Positions 1 to 7,774 of a DNA stretch of 64,000 nucleotides are shown here, one piece after another. A program made the translations under genes and the position numbers. The notes below the pieces were generated by a model. It was not told the origin of the DNA. It worked only from the letters and a program-made list of their open reading frames with translations, and made no database searches. Position 1 is the stretch's first letter. Every line of letters begins with the position of its first letter. The stretch comes from Virgibacillus sp. NKC19-16 (GTDB taxonomy: Bacteria > Bacillota > Bacilli > Bacillales > Amphibacillaceae), in assembly GCF_021560035.1 (NCBI RefSeq), contig NZ_CP074373.1, forward strand, positions 430,001 to 494,000, read 5' to 3'.

Positions 1-32
1 AATCCCTACCAAAAAATAAGTTGGTAGGGATT
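1..32. terminator. Bidirectional terminator after immA
   Basis: A 12 bp perfect stem (AATCCCTACCAA with its complement TTGGTAGGGATT) around an 8 nt loop is followed by a T-rich run. It lies 28 bases beyond the immA stop and would end the immR-immA transcript. Confidence 0.75.
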
Positions 33-59
33 ATTTTTGTTGTATTAATCACTTTGAAA

Positions 60-545
60 TTATGCATTAAATTGTTGTTGTAATTTTGATATTTGTAGTT
101 GATTTCTAAAATGATTCAATCTTATTTCTGCCATTTCTTGAGTGACTTTAAATTCTTCCATTATAAACGGTATTCCTTCGTTAATATTAGTTATATTATA
201 TTTTTGCAACATAAAAGTAGGTACACAAAAATGAAGCATAAAGTTATTTGCTTTCCATTCTTGGTATTGGAAGAAAAGAGTGTTTATATTCAGAATTTGA
301 TTTCCGAAATGCAGTAAAACGTGACAAAGTTCATGCCCGAAATGTTCCCATTGTAGTTCAGGAGACAAACGGGAATCAATGATAATTTCTCCATTATAAG
401 TTCTGCTTGAAATAGGTACAAAATGGATTGGAATTTCTAAAAGTTCAGCTATCGCTTTCATCTTTAATTCTTGAGGATGGTGAATGTTTAAACTGAAATA
501 AAATTGTTCGATTGCATCTTCTAATAAAGTTGTATGATAATTCAT
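60..545 (-). CDS. immA: ImmA-type anti-repressor metalloprotease
   Basis: 161 residues, close to ICEBs1 ImmA. The zinc-protease motif HELCH lies near residue 72, inside the ImmA/IrrE (DUF955) fold. In ICEBs1, ImmA cleaves the repressor ImmR after DNA damage or RapI signalling and so induces excision and transfer; the same role is inferred. It is the second gene of a leftward immR-immA pair and starts at an ATG preceded by AAAGGAG. A terminator-like hairpin lies between the two genes, so it may be made at a lower level than ImmR. Confidence 0.88.
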   Translation of the reverse strand: MNYHTTLLEDAIEQFYFSLNIHHPQELKMKAIAELLEIPIHFVPISSRTYNGEIIIDSRLSPELQWEHFGHELCHVLLHFGNQILNINTLFFQYQEWKANNFMLHFCVPTFMLQKYNITNINEGIPFIMEEFKVTQEMAEIRLNHFRNQLQISKLQQQFNA

Positions 546-586
546 AGTTTGTCTCCTTTCTAGAATGTATGTTCGTTTAATGAGTA

Positions 587-619
587 TAAAAAAAGCCCAA
601 TAATAGGCTTATTTTTTTT
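587..619. terminator. Hairpin with flanking T-runs between immR and immA
   Basis: AAGCC and GGCTT arms (593-597 and 606-610) have T-runs on both sides when read on either strand. The hairpin overlaps the immR stop codon, so on the minus strand it could attenuate read-through into immA. Confidence 0.55.
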
Positions 620-953
620 TGTCTCTTTCTTTGATAAATTCCCAAAAACGTATCAATTCATCTATTTTTTCTTCTGGTGCGTCTTGTAAGTCTTTAAAAA
701 ATATTTGTGTTTTCGGGTCTAAAAATTCCTTCCACATTTCTTCAGGAGAATTACTATGTTCATTTCCAGTGATTAAATAATCAATGGATACATTAAATAT
801 ATCTGATAATTTTTTTAGCGATTCGTAGTCGGGGTGCCTTTTGTTGAGTTCATAATGAGCGTACGTACCTCTATTTAAATTAAGTTTTTGTGATAGTTCT
901 TGTTGAGATAAATTCTTTGCTGTTCGTAATTTTTTTAGTCTATCTCCCAACAT
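609..953 (-). CDS. immR: ImmR-type Xre/Cro-CI repressor
   Basis: 114 residues. An N-terminal helix-turn-helix (about residues 6-60, with LSQQELSQKLNLNRGTYAHY) is followed by an acidic C-terminal segment, the usual layout of ICEBs1 ImmR. It is divergent from the rightward operon across a 180 bp region holding three GTAGC-N5-GCTAC palindromes, its likely operators. It is expected to repress the rightward excision/transfer promoter and to regulate its own promoter, and to be inactivated by ImmA. The ATG has the upstream sequence GAGGAG. Confidence 0.88.
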   Translation of the reverse strand: MLGDRLKKLRTAKNLSQQELSQKLNLNRGTYAHYELNKRHPDYESLKKLSDIFNVSIDYLITGNEHSNSPEEMWKEFLDPKTQIFFKDLQDAPEEKIDELIRFWEFIKERDKKK

Positions 954-1000
954 GATAACTCCTCGTTTCCATCATTAGATTTGTTTATCTATATTATACT

Positions 1001-1107
1001 GTAGCATAAAGCTACATTAAATATTTGTTTCAAAAAAGTACAAAATAATCATTGACTGTAGCGAAACGCTACTGTATAATAAGAATTATCAAGTAGCAAA
1101 ACGCTAC
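1001..1107. promoter_or_regulatory. Three ImmR-type operators in the divergent control region
   Basis: Three 15 bp palindromes of form GTAGC-N5-GCTAC are present at 1001-1015 (GTAGCATAAAGCTAC), 1058-1072 (GTAGCGAAACGCTAC) and 1093-1107 (GTAGCAAAACGCTAC). The first lies in the spacer of the likely leftward immR promoter (minus-strand TATAAT just upstream on the + coordinate axis). The second fills the spacer of the rightward promoter. The third overlaps the early transcribed region. Binding by ImmR is inferred from position and symmetry. Confidence 0.75.
1052..1080 (+). promoter_or_regulatory. Rightward sigma-A promoter of the ICE operon
   Basis: TTGACT (1052-1057), a 17 bp spacer and TATAAT (1075-1080). 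The 15 bp palindrome at 1058-1072 lies inside the spacer, so a bound repressor would block RNA polymerase directly. This is the position of the ICEBs1 excision/transfer promoter. Confidence 0.8.
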
Positions 1108-1131
1108 AAAAAAGGCGGGTGATAAGATGGT

Positions 1132-1362
1132 ATGACAAAAAGAGAATGGTTGTATAGAAAAAGGACAAATCAAAAGTTAACTCAAGAGGAAGTAGCGATT
1201 CGTTCAAATATTAAACGTCCTTATTACTCTCAAATTGAGTTAGGTTTAAGAAGTCCTAGCGTTAAAGTTGCTAAACAAATCGCTGAAGTGATTGGGTTTG
1301 ATTGGAAAATTTTTTTTGAGAAAGATTGTAGCGATTTGAAACAAAAAAATAATACTTTTTAA
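1132..1362 (+). CDS. Small Xre-family HTH protein at the start of the transfer operon
   Basis: 76 residues, almost all a helix-turn-helix (LTQEEVAIRSNIKRPYYSQI, residues 17-36). It occupies the position of xis in ICEBs1 but looks like a Cro/CI-type DNA binder rather than a typical excisionase. It could be a second regulator (Cro-like) or a recombination directionality factor for the serine recombinase; both are inference. An ATG six bases upstream meets a stop at its third codon, so the ATGACA start at 1132 is preferred. Confidence 0.7.
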   Translation: MTKREWLYRKRTNQKLTQEEVAIRSNIKRPYYSQIELGLRSPSVKVAKQIAEVIGFDWKIFFEKDCSDLKQKNNTF

Positions 1363-1691
1363 GGTATTGCACATTGAAAACTATATATAGAAAGAAAGCG
1401 TATATGACAATCCTGCCAAATACGCCTTTATAAAACCTGAACACTTTTATTATAGGGCATCTTGGCAAAAATGTCACGCGTTAGTATTAAGTGTACACAG
1501 CTAGACACTTTTGAAAATGTTGTAGGAGGCTAGAAGAAGCGTCCTGATGGTAATAAAACATTACCTACTAGAATGTCGCCGTGATCTGAAAGTAGCGACT
1601 GATAAGCGCCATGATAGGAGCGGTACAGATAAATATCAAATTGAAAGATAGGAATAATGTTAAATATTTTAGATAACAAAAGGAGCGATAT
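1363..1691 (+). other. Leader region between the HTH gene and helP
   Basis: A 329 bp stretch without a convincing gene. It holds an AGGAGG at about 1525 without a well-spaced start, and one short open frame at 1547-1651 listed separately. Short AT-rich promoter-like elements occur near 1445-1460. A comparable long leader precedes the conserved genes in Tn916-family elements, but no known RNA is recognised here. Confidence 0.4.
1547..1651 (+). CDS. Possible 34-residue basic peptide
   Basis: An ATG at 1547 opens 34 codons rich in Arg, Lys and Asp (it includes LLECRRDLKVATDKRHDRSG) and stops at 1651. There is no well-spaced ribosome site: the only AGGAGG is about 20 bases upstream. The sequence looks protein-like and charged, but no family is recognised. 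It could equally be a non-coding leader. Confidence 0.3.
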   Translation: MVIKHYLLECRRDLKVATDKRHDRSGTDKYQIER

Positions 1692-2081
1692 ATGATGAAT
1701 TTTAGAAGTGGGATTAAACCAGATGCAAAGATAACGTTTGGCGATATGATTTTTATGGGATTGGCAAGAGAAAAAATGTATTTTGATCGGGAACGAGGCG
1801 TCAGAACGGATCAATTGGAATCTCGTATCTATAATTTAGCGTCCTCGACCCAAGGGGAACAAATTGAGGTAACATTGCCGGACTACGTAGATTTAAAAGA
1901 AATACATTTTAATGCACCGGTAGAATTAAAAAATCCAACCATAACGGCACGAGCGCAAGCAAGTGGAAATGGGTTTGCGAATGTTGTTTGGACTGTGAAT
2001 GCTGAAGATATTTTAGAAGTTGGTAAAAAAGCCGTAAAGAATGATGTTGAATCGGTTAATACAAGTACGGATAAAAAATAA
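1692..2081 (+). CDS. helP: DUF961 (YdcP-type) protein, HelP helicase processivity factor
   Basis: 129 residues, matching the DUF961/YdcP family found at this place in ICEBs1 and Tn916 elements. In ICEBs1, HelP helps the PcrA helicase unwind relaxase-nicked DNA for rolling-circle replication and transfer. Two adjacent ATG codons follow AAAGGAGCG, and the first is used here. The C-terminal 20 residues are polar and likely disordered. It lies directly before conQ and nicK, in the DNA-processing module. Confidence 0.8.
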   Translation: MMNFRSGIKPDAKITFGDMIFMGLAREKMYFDRERGVRTDQLESRIYNLASSTQGEQIEVTLPDYVDLKEIHFNAPVELKNPTITARAQASGNGFANVVWTVNAEDILEVGKKAVKNDVESVNTSTDKK

Positions 2082-2182
2082 CGAGACGTACAGTTAAATG
2101 TTTGTACGATTTTATTGTAAAAAATAGTTGTGGCGGATACCTTAAAGTATCCAGTTAGACTTAAGGCGGTGGTGTTATTGTT

Positions 2183-3598
2183 GTGAAGCAATGGCTCAAG
2201 CAGCGTTTATGGAAGTACCGGGGGCATCGGATACGCCCTAGTGATTATCATGCGGTTTTACGATCTGGTATAGGCATTTTTATACCAGTTTTTTTATTGA
2301 TGTTGCTGGTGTATTTTTGGGAAAGTTTCACCGGTTGGCGTGATTGGTTTCAAGTGGAAGCCATCATACGTCCACAGGATTGGGAATGGTCATTTATTCT
2401 TATAGGTATGCTTATAGCTGTGCTAGTTGGTGGGTTAGTCGTAGCTATAGCTTACTTTTGTTTTTACCGCCATTTCCAACACGTTTGGCATGAACAAAAG
2501 TTGGCTCGTATGTTAATTTCCAATCGTTTTTTAGAGAAGGAACAAAAAACAATGGATTCGATGTGGTCGCTTACGGAAAAGAAAGTGACGAAAGAAAAAA
2601 TCACGTATTTTCCCCGTGCTTATTATCGGGTGAAAAGAGGTTATATACTTGTTCGTATTGCTTTAGATATGAGCCGTTTTCAAGACCGCTTTTTACATTT
2701 AGGTGAGGATTTAGAAAACGGTTTGTATTGTAATTTGGTAGAACGAGAAGTTGAAGAAAATTTTGTGAAGTATACCTTGCTTTATGATATGCAGAAAAAT
2801 CGTATTCCAATTAAACAGGTAACCGTTGAGAATGGCGCTATGAGGTTGATGGATAATGTTTATTGGAAATTTGATAAAATGCCTCATATGTTGATTGCTG
2901 GTGGGACAGGTGGTGGAAAGACGTATTTTATATTGACGCTGATTGAAGCATTATTGACGTCTGGTGCGGATGTACGTATTTTAGATCCGAAACGGGCAGA
3001 TTTAGCGGATTTAGAAACGGTGATGCCAGAGAAAACGGTGTTTTCTAAAAGCGCCGGTATTATGATGACGTTACGAAAATCGGTAGAAGAAATGTTGCAA
3101 CGGTCAGAGGATATGAAACAAATGCCGTCGTATCAAACGGGTAGTAATTATGCAGATGTTGGATTACCGCCGGTATTTATCGTGTTTGATGAATTTGTGG
3201 CTTTTATGGAAATGTTAGACCCGAAAGAAAAGATGCAAGCATTGGAGTATATGAAACAACTGGTGATGCTTGGCCGGCAGATGGGTTACTTTTTAATTTT
3301 AGCTGCACAAAGACCCGATGCTAAATATTTAGCGGATGGTATACGTGATCAATTTAGCTTTCGTGTAGCGTTAGGTAAGATGAGTGAGTCTGGCTATGGC
3401 ATGATGTTTGGTGATGTAGATAAAACATTTAGTTATAAAGGCATTAAAGGTCGTGGGTATGCAGATACAGGAACATCGGTGATTACAGAATTTTATACAC
3501 CATTAGTACCAAGGGGGTATGATTTTTTGAAAAAAATTGGTCGTGCATCGGGAGAAGGGAGTGAGCGGCGGCGACGGCAGTCGCCAACGGCAGTGTAG
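2183..3598 (+). CDS. conQ: FtsK/SpoIIIE-family coupling protein ConQ
   Basis: 471 residues, near the size of ICEBs1 ConQ (YdcQ). Two N-terminal membrane segments (about 29-47 and 70-93) precede an FtsK-type ATPase with Walker A GGTGGGKT near residue 241 and a Walker B-like FIVFDEF near 330. It is expected to couple the NicK-DNA complex to the membrane translocation channel. The start is a GTG after a purine-rich stretch. The last 15 residues are Arg/Ser-rich, and the stop lies 56 bases before the oriT hairpin. Confidence 0.88.
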   Translation: MKQWLKQRLWKYRGHRIRPSDYHAVLRSGIGIFIPVFLLMLLVYFWESFTGWRDWFQVEAIIRPQDWEWSFILIGMLIAVLVGGLVVAIAYFCFYRHFQHVWHEQKLARMLISNRFLEKEQKTMDSMWSLTEKKVTKEKITYFPRAYYRVKRGYILVRIALDMSRFQDRFLHLGEDLENGLYCNLVEREVEENFVKYTLLYDMQKNRIPIKQVTVENGAMRLMDNVYWKFDKMPHMLIAGGTGGGKTYFILTLIEALLTSGADVRILDPKRADLADLETVMPEKTVFSKSAGIMMTLRKSVEEMLQRSEDMKQMPSYQTGSNYADVGLPPVFIVFDEFVAFMEMLDPKEKMQALEYMKQLVMLGRQMGYFLILAAQRPDAKYLADGIRDQFSFRVALGKMSESGYGMMFGDVDKTFSYKGIKGRGYADTGTSVITEFYTPLVPRGYDFLKKIGRASGEGSERRRRQSPTAV

Positions 3599-3637
3599 AG
3601 CGAGCGACCGGATGCACGGAGGAAGGAGCGACAGCGG

Positions 3638-4695
3638 ATGACGACTTATTACGAACCCCCCTAGCTAACAGGGGGGTAGTAATCGCAGAAAATAGAGAAT
3701 GTGAAGTAGAAAACGCCTTAACAGCAATGGTTGACTATTTACGGGTGTCGTTTAAAACACATGATGTGGATTCTATTTTAGAAAACGTGGTTCATCTAAA
3801 ACGAGATTTCATGCAGGAGAAGGAAACCGGTTTTTATGGCTATGTAGGTACTGTACAGCTAGATTATATTAAAGTGTTCTATTCCACTCCTGGTGATAGT
3901 CGAGGCGTACTAGTTGAAATGTCTGGCAAAGGTTGCCGGCAATTTGAAAGTTTCCTTCGGGCAAGGAATAAAACGTGGTATGACTTTTTTCAAGACTGTA
4001 TCGCACATAACGGTTCGTTTACCCGTTTTGATTTGGCGCTGGATGATACGAAAACGTATTTCTCCGTGCCTTTTTTATTGGAAAAAATCAAACGGGCGGA
4101 ATTGATTACCCGTTTTAAACGGATGGATTATAATGGTTCGTTTGATATTGGTGAAGAAAAGGAAGGTGGTACGACCCTTTATTTTGGTTCGAAAAAATCA
4201 GATGCTTATCTATGTTTCTATGAAAAGAATTATGAACAGGCGAGAAAGTATGAACGGGATGTTGAGGAATTTGGCGAATGGAATCGTTATGAAATCCGTT
4301 TAAAGGACGATCGAGCGCAAGTAGCCATAGAGATATTAATTGAAGAGCAGGATTTACGTTATGTTGCCCTTTCGATTGTCAATAATTATATTCGATTTGT
4401 TGATAGGCGTGATGATGTGTCAAAGGAATACTATGAAACTAGTGCTTTTTGGCAAGATTTTATTGGGGATGCAAGTAAACTTCGTCTGTATCAAAAGCCG
4501 GAAGAAGACTTTTATGAAAAATCTCGGAATTGGCTGAAAAACTCATGTGCCCCAACGATGAAGATGATTTTAGAATCGGACCAAGTGTTAGGTAATCAAG
4601 ATTTGTCCGACATGATCGTAGAAGCTGAATTGTCGGATAAGCAGGAAAAGATGCTTGCTGTGTTTCTTGCAGATGTGGGAGATATGGTTTGTTAA
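3638..4695 (+). CDS. nicK: NicK relaxase / replication initiation factor, apparent frameshift at its 5' end
   Basis: The uninterrupted frame runs from 3727 to 4695 (322 residues) but has no ribosome site. An excellent site (GGAGGAAGGAG, about 3619-3629) precedes ATG 3638, which reads nine codons to a TAG inside oriT. A -1 shift in the CCCCCC run joins the two frames and gives 352 residues, the usual NicK length. The protein is of the Rep_trans type, with RFDLALDD and NRYEIRLK motifs. It would nick oriT, bind the 5' end covalently and drive both transfer and rolling-circle replication. Whether the missing base is a real mutation, a sequencing error or a programmed shift cannot be decided here. 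Confidence 0.8.
3655..3677. other. Origin of transfer (oriT) nic-site inverted repeat
   Basis: Arms ACCCCCC (3655-3661) and GGGGGGT (3671-3677) flank a 9 nt loop ending GCTAACA. From memory, the ICEBs1 oriT has the same GCTAACA-GGGGGGT right half but is one base longer on the left. It lies between conQ and the open part of nicK, as in ICEBs1, and overlaps the nicK 5' end. Confidence 0.85.
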
Positions 4696-4723
4696 ATTGC
4701 TGATTAAAGAAGGGGACATAATC

Positions 4724-4858
4724 ATGGAAGCATTAAAACAACAAGCAATTGAATTGAGAAAATCTATCAAATGGCATGAAAAGGAAATGGATAATCCTGC
4801 CTTAATGATGGGAATTTTAAACGAACTTGACTTTTTTATAGAGAATTTAAAGGTTTAG
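4724..4858 (+). CDS. Small hydrophilic ICE protein downstream of nicK
   Basis: 44 residues, mostly predicted helix, ending in IENLKV. ATG 4724 follows GAAGGGG at good spacing; a longer reading from 4655 inside nicK has no ribosome site. It sits where ICEBs1 has short genes of unknown function (the ydcS region). No family is recognised. Confidence 0.55.
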   Translation: MEALKQQAIELRKSIKWHEKEMDNPALMMGILNELDFFIENLKV

Positions 4859-4951
4859 GACGTTGTGATTAACAGTTTAGTAGATTTTAAGCAGTTATGT
4901 CAGTGAACGGTTTATGACGCAGGAAAAAACGTAGTCTTTTTGAGATGAAGA

Positions 4952-5041
4952 ATCCCCCTGCTACACTTTTGCGAGCCAGTCGCCTTGTGAGTTATCAAGG
5001 TTATTTTGAGCGACTGGCTGATTTTGGGGGTGCAGGGGGAT
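4952..5041. other. Nested inverted repeats, candidate single-strand origin (sso)
   Basis: Outer arms ATCCCCCTGC (4952-4961) and GCAGGGGGAT (5032-5041) enclose inner arms AGCCAGTCGC (4974-4983) and GCGACTGGCT (5010-5019). A short CTTG/CAAG stem lies inside these. All arms are perfect. A strong non-coding fold just downstream of the relaxase gene is where ICEBs1 carries its sso1, which primes second-strand synthesis. Function is inferred from position and fold. The whole gene-free stretch is 4859-5137. Confidence 0.6.
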
Positions 5042-5137
5042 GCAAGGTTCATCGCAAAAAGGAAACGGCTTTTTACGAGTAATAAATAGTGAACGGTGGT
5101 AGTAGCCGTCTTTAAAAATTCTATAAGGGGTGCTTGT

Positions 5138-5419
5138 ATGGGATTGATTGTAGAGTTTGATAACAGATGGGCTTTTATCGAAACGTTAGATGCCCATGGT
5201 TTATTATCTTATTATGATGATCTAACTACCCAGTTAGTGGATATGGCAAAGGGTTTAACTAGTGGAGAAAGGGTTTCGGTTGGTGTTCATATGACCGATT
5301 ATATATATAACTATCATTTTATAGTGCTTGATCTTTTGGAAGAGAATGAAGACAGCGGCCAATTAGAAATTGCTCGTGATGTTTATCGCTTTATGTATCT
5401 TACACATGATAAAACGTAG
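5138..5419 (+). CDS. Conserved ICE protein of unknown function
   Basis: 93 residues, acidic, with no membrane segment. ATG 5138 follows AAGGGGTG; a longer reading from 5096 lacks a ribosome site. It lies between the replication module and the conjugation genes, in an operon with the next gene 11 bases downstream. The position is comparable to ydcT/yddA of ICEBs1, but no family is recognised by eye. Confidence 0.65.
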   Translation: MGLIVEFDNRWAFIETLDAHGLLSYYDDLTTQLVDMAKGLTSGERVSVGVHMTDYIYNYHFIVLDLLEENEDSGQLEIARDVYRFMYLTHDKT

Positions 5420-5430
5420 GAGGTATTTCT

Positions 5431-5718
5431 ATGAAACAGGTAGAATTGATGAATCGTTCGATGCTGGAACAAAGATTAGACTCTGAGGGAATGATAGAAG
5501 CGACAGAAAAAGTGATCGAACGGATGAAAGAACATGTTCGGTCCATGGTTGTGCATCTTCATGAAGTTTTTTTAGTTGATGTTCGTTTGATGAAAAATGA
5601 GCTATTGGAAACGATTCGGGTTGCATTTACGACAACTGAAAATGAAGATCCACTTGAAGATAGAGAAATCGACCAACCTGTAAATGTCGTATTTTTACTC
5701 CTGGAACATGAAGGATAG
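5431..5718 (+). CDS. Small ICE protein of unknown function
   Basis: 95 residues, acidic, probably helical in the first half (it includes MIEATEKVIERMKEHVRSMV) with a polar C-terminal half. The start ATG follows GGAGG at ideal spacing. No signal peptide or membrane segment is seen. Close spacing to both neighbours places it in the transfer operon. No family is recognised. Confidence 0.65.
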   Translation: MKQVELMNRSMLEQRLDSEGMIEATEKVIERMKEHVRSMVVHLHEVFLVDVRLMKNELLETIRVAFTTTENEDPLEDREIDQPVNVVFLLLEHEG

Positions 5719-5724
5719 TGATTG

Positions 5725-5997
5725 ATGATGCGAACTATCAATCAACGCTTTCTGGGTTTAGGGTTTCAGGTCGGTATACCGTCGCAAGTGTTTATAAGGG
5801 ATATATCCATACGTACGTCTTTGGTGGTTGAAGGTCATAGAGAAAAGGGTTATTCGACGTATCGGTATACGTTTTATAAGATTACCTATTATCCAAAGGG
5901 CAGCCATGAAAAGGTGTATATGGAAAATGCTTCTCCAAGAAGGGTGTTACAACGTGTAGCATCCTTTATTTCTTTTTTGGAAGGGGTGAGAAATTGA
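5725..5997 (+). CDS. Small basic ICE protein upstream of conB
   Basis: About 90 residues, basic and Tyr/Arg-rich, with mixed beta-like segments (SIRTSLVVEGHREKGYSTYR). ATG codons at 5725 and 5728 follow GAAGGAT; a TTG at 5722 is a less likely start. Its stop overlaps the conB start (TTGA), which suggests translational coupling. It fills the YddA position of ICEBs1; no function is known to me. Confidence 0.6.
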   Translation: MMRTINQRFLGLGFQVGIPSQVFIRDISIRTSLVVEGHREKGYSTYRYTFYKITYYPKGSHEKVYMENASPRRVLQRVASFISFLEGVRN

Positions 5998-6971
5998 AGG
6001 CTTTTTTTAAAGATGTTTTTGGTCGTATGAAGAAAAGAAAGTCGCAGATTAAAAAACCGGAGAAACAGAAGAGTATTGTTAAAAAAGATACTTCTAGACG
6101 TACAGCTTTTCTAGTTTGGTTTATGATAACTGGTTTAGTTTTTCTTTCCTTTTTAGGTGTGATGCTTTCGTTATATACGCAATCATCTATGAATGATTGG
6201 AATGAGCATTTTGAAGCTAATGCTTCTGAAGATGAAGCAGAAGAAATGAATATTATTCGGACAGATCGTTATTTACGTGATTTTGTTCGGGAGTACATCA
6301 ATGTAGAAAATGACCCTGAGTCCTTAGAACAAAGAAAAGCAGCATTACAGAACTATATGGTTATTAATAAAAATGCTGGTGAACAAGAAACTTATGATGA
6401 AACAGGAAATGGAAATATGGAAGGAACAAGAGAGTTAAAAAATCAACAACTTTTCCATGTAGAAGAAAAGGAAAATGAAACGATCTTTCAATATGAAGTC
6501 ACTTATTCTAGTGTAGCGAATAATAACAATGAACGGCAAACGTTACTATTAAATATTCCTGTTGTTACGGAAAATGATCGTTTTGCGGTGGCCAGAGAGC
6601 CTTATTTTACGCAGGTCGATTATTTACAAGGCAATATTGAAGTAGAAGAAGAAGGAGAAAATTTGAATGCTTATACAGGGGCAAAACAGGAGGAAATACA
6701 GGTGTTTCTGGATGATTTCTTTACGGAATATGCTTCGGGAAATACAGATGATCTTGCTTATATGATGGAAGAACCAGAAACGTTACAAGGTGCGTTTACC
6801 TTTGAGGAAATCATAGATTTGCAAATGGAACAAAGAGAAGAAGGTTTTATTGTTCATGCCCAAGTAAGGCTGCTGGATGATGTGACCCAGTTACCGTATG
6901 AAATAGATGTAGAAATGCTTATTACTGATCAGCAAAATCATTATTATGTGGAACAATTGGATTATCAATAA
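5994..6971 (+). CDS. conB: ConB, TcpC/VirB8-like conjugation channel protein
   Basis: 325 residues. A basic cytoplasmic N-terminus (about 1-37) and one membrane segment (about 38-60) precede an extracellular region with two NTF2-like halves, typical of TcpC/ConB. ICEBs1 ConB is an essential VirB8-like part of the membrane channel. The start is TTG after GGGGTGAG, overlapping the upstream stop by 4 bases. The following gene, conC, begins 12 bases later. Confidence 0.8.
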   Translation: MKAFFKDVFGRMKKRKSQIKKPEKQKSIVKKDTSRRTAFLVWFMITGLVFLSFLGVMLSLYTQSSMNDWNEHFEANASEDEAEEMNIIRTDRYLRDFVREYINVENDPESLEQRKAALQNYMVINKNAGEQETYDETGNGNMEGTRELKNQQLFHVEEKENETIFQYEVTYSSVANNNNERQTLLLNIPVVTENDRFAVAREPYFTQVDYLQGNIEVEEEGENLNAYTGAKQEEIQVFLDDFFTEYASGNTDDLAYMMEEPETLQGAFTFEEIIDLQMEQREEGFIVHAQVRLLDDVTQLPYEIDVEMLITDQQNHYYVEQLDYQ

Positions 6972-6983
6972 GGAGGCGCAAAG

Positions 6984-7241
6984 ATGGGAAACCTTTTTCA
7001 AGGCTTGCTTTTAGGTTCAACTGGTAATTTGCCAGATTTGGGTCAAGTAGAAAACTGGTGGTTAAATATTGTGGTGCAAGCCGTTACGATTATTGTTATC
7101 TATTTAGTTGCAAAGAATCTGGCACGTTTGCGTATCGGTGGCATTATCACTTGTATTTTGATTGGTGGTGCAGTTGTGTTTGTCATACAGAACTTTTCGC
7201 AAGTCACAACATGGGTTGAAAGCATCATTGAGCTGTTGTAA
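6984..7241 (+). CDS. conC: ConC, small membrane conjugation protein
   Basis: 85 residues with two hydrophobic segments (about 27-43 and 50-66) joined by a short basic turn (KNLARLRIGG). Size, topology and position fit YddC/ConC of ICEBs1, a TcpD-like channel subunit. The start ATG follows AAGGAGGCG. Clustered with conB and conD. Confidence 0.75.
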   Translation: MGNLFQGLLLGSTGNLPDLGQVENWWLNIVVQAVTIIVIYLVAKNLARLRIGGIITCILIGGAVVFVIQNFSQVTTWVESIIELL

Positions 7242-7252
7242 GGAGGTCTTAC

Positions 7253-7774
7253 ATGCGAACGGTATTTAATTATCGGCAGGCTTTACGTGAACCTAAAAAG
7301 ATTCAACAAATTACAGAGAAATATTCTCTCCCGTTTTCGATTGAGTTAATACCAGCCATCAACTTTTTGGTATTTCTAATGATTACGGGATTTTTTCTGT
7401 ATCTTTTGCGTACGGTTTTCCCCTATTTGCTGGAATGGACGTTTTTAGTGTTTCTGATCGGAATTCCGTTACTTTTAACCAGTATGATGCGAAAGATTCA
7501 GCCAGACGGAAAGAATATTTATCTCTATTTATATGATTTTGCGAAATACTTTTTTTGGGTGAAATTGCCAAAGAAGTATTTTTGTCACGATAAAAAGGTG
7601 ACGTGGATGCGTGATAAAAAAATTCAGTTTCGGAAGTGTGTAAAGGTGGTGGATAAGGGTGAGCGTATTAAAAACGCCAATGAAAACAATGAGAGGCAAC
7701 CTGTTATTAACGCAAACGGGCGACGTGTGGGGGTTGTATCGTATTCAGACAACATCCATTCCAAGGCAAAATGA
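7253..7774 (+). CDS. conD: ConD, TcpE-family membrane protein
   Basis: 173 residues, a size match to ICEBs1 ConD (YddD). Two adjacent membrane segments (about 38-58 and 62-80) are followed by a basic cytoplasmic tail, as in the TcpE family. ATG follows AAGGAGG. Its 3' end overlaps conE by 116 bases in another frame, so the last 38 residues are constrained by two reading frames. Confidence 0.78.
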   Translation: MRTVFNYRQALREPKKIQQITEKYSLPFSIELIPAINFLVFLMITGFFLYLLRTVFPYLLEWTFLVFLIGIPLLLTSMMRKIQPDGKNIYLYLYDFAKYFFWVKLPKKYFCHDKKVTWMRDKKIQFRKCVKVVDKGERIKNANENNERQPVINANGRRVGVVSYSDNIHSKAK

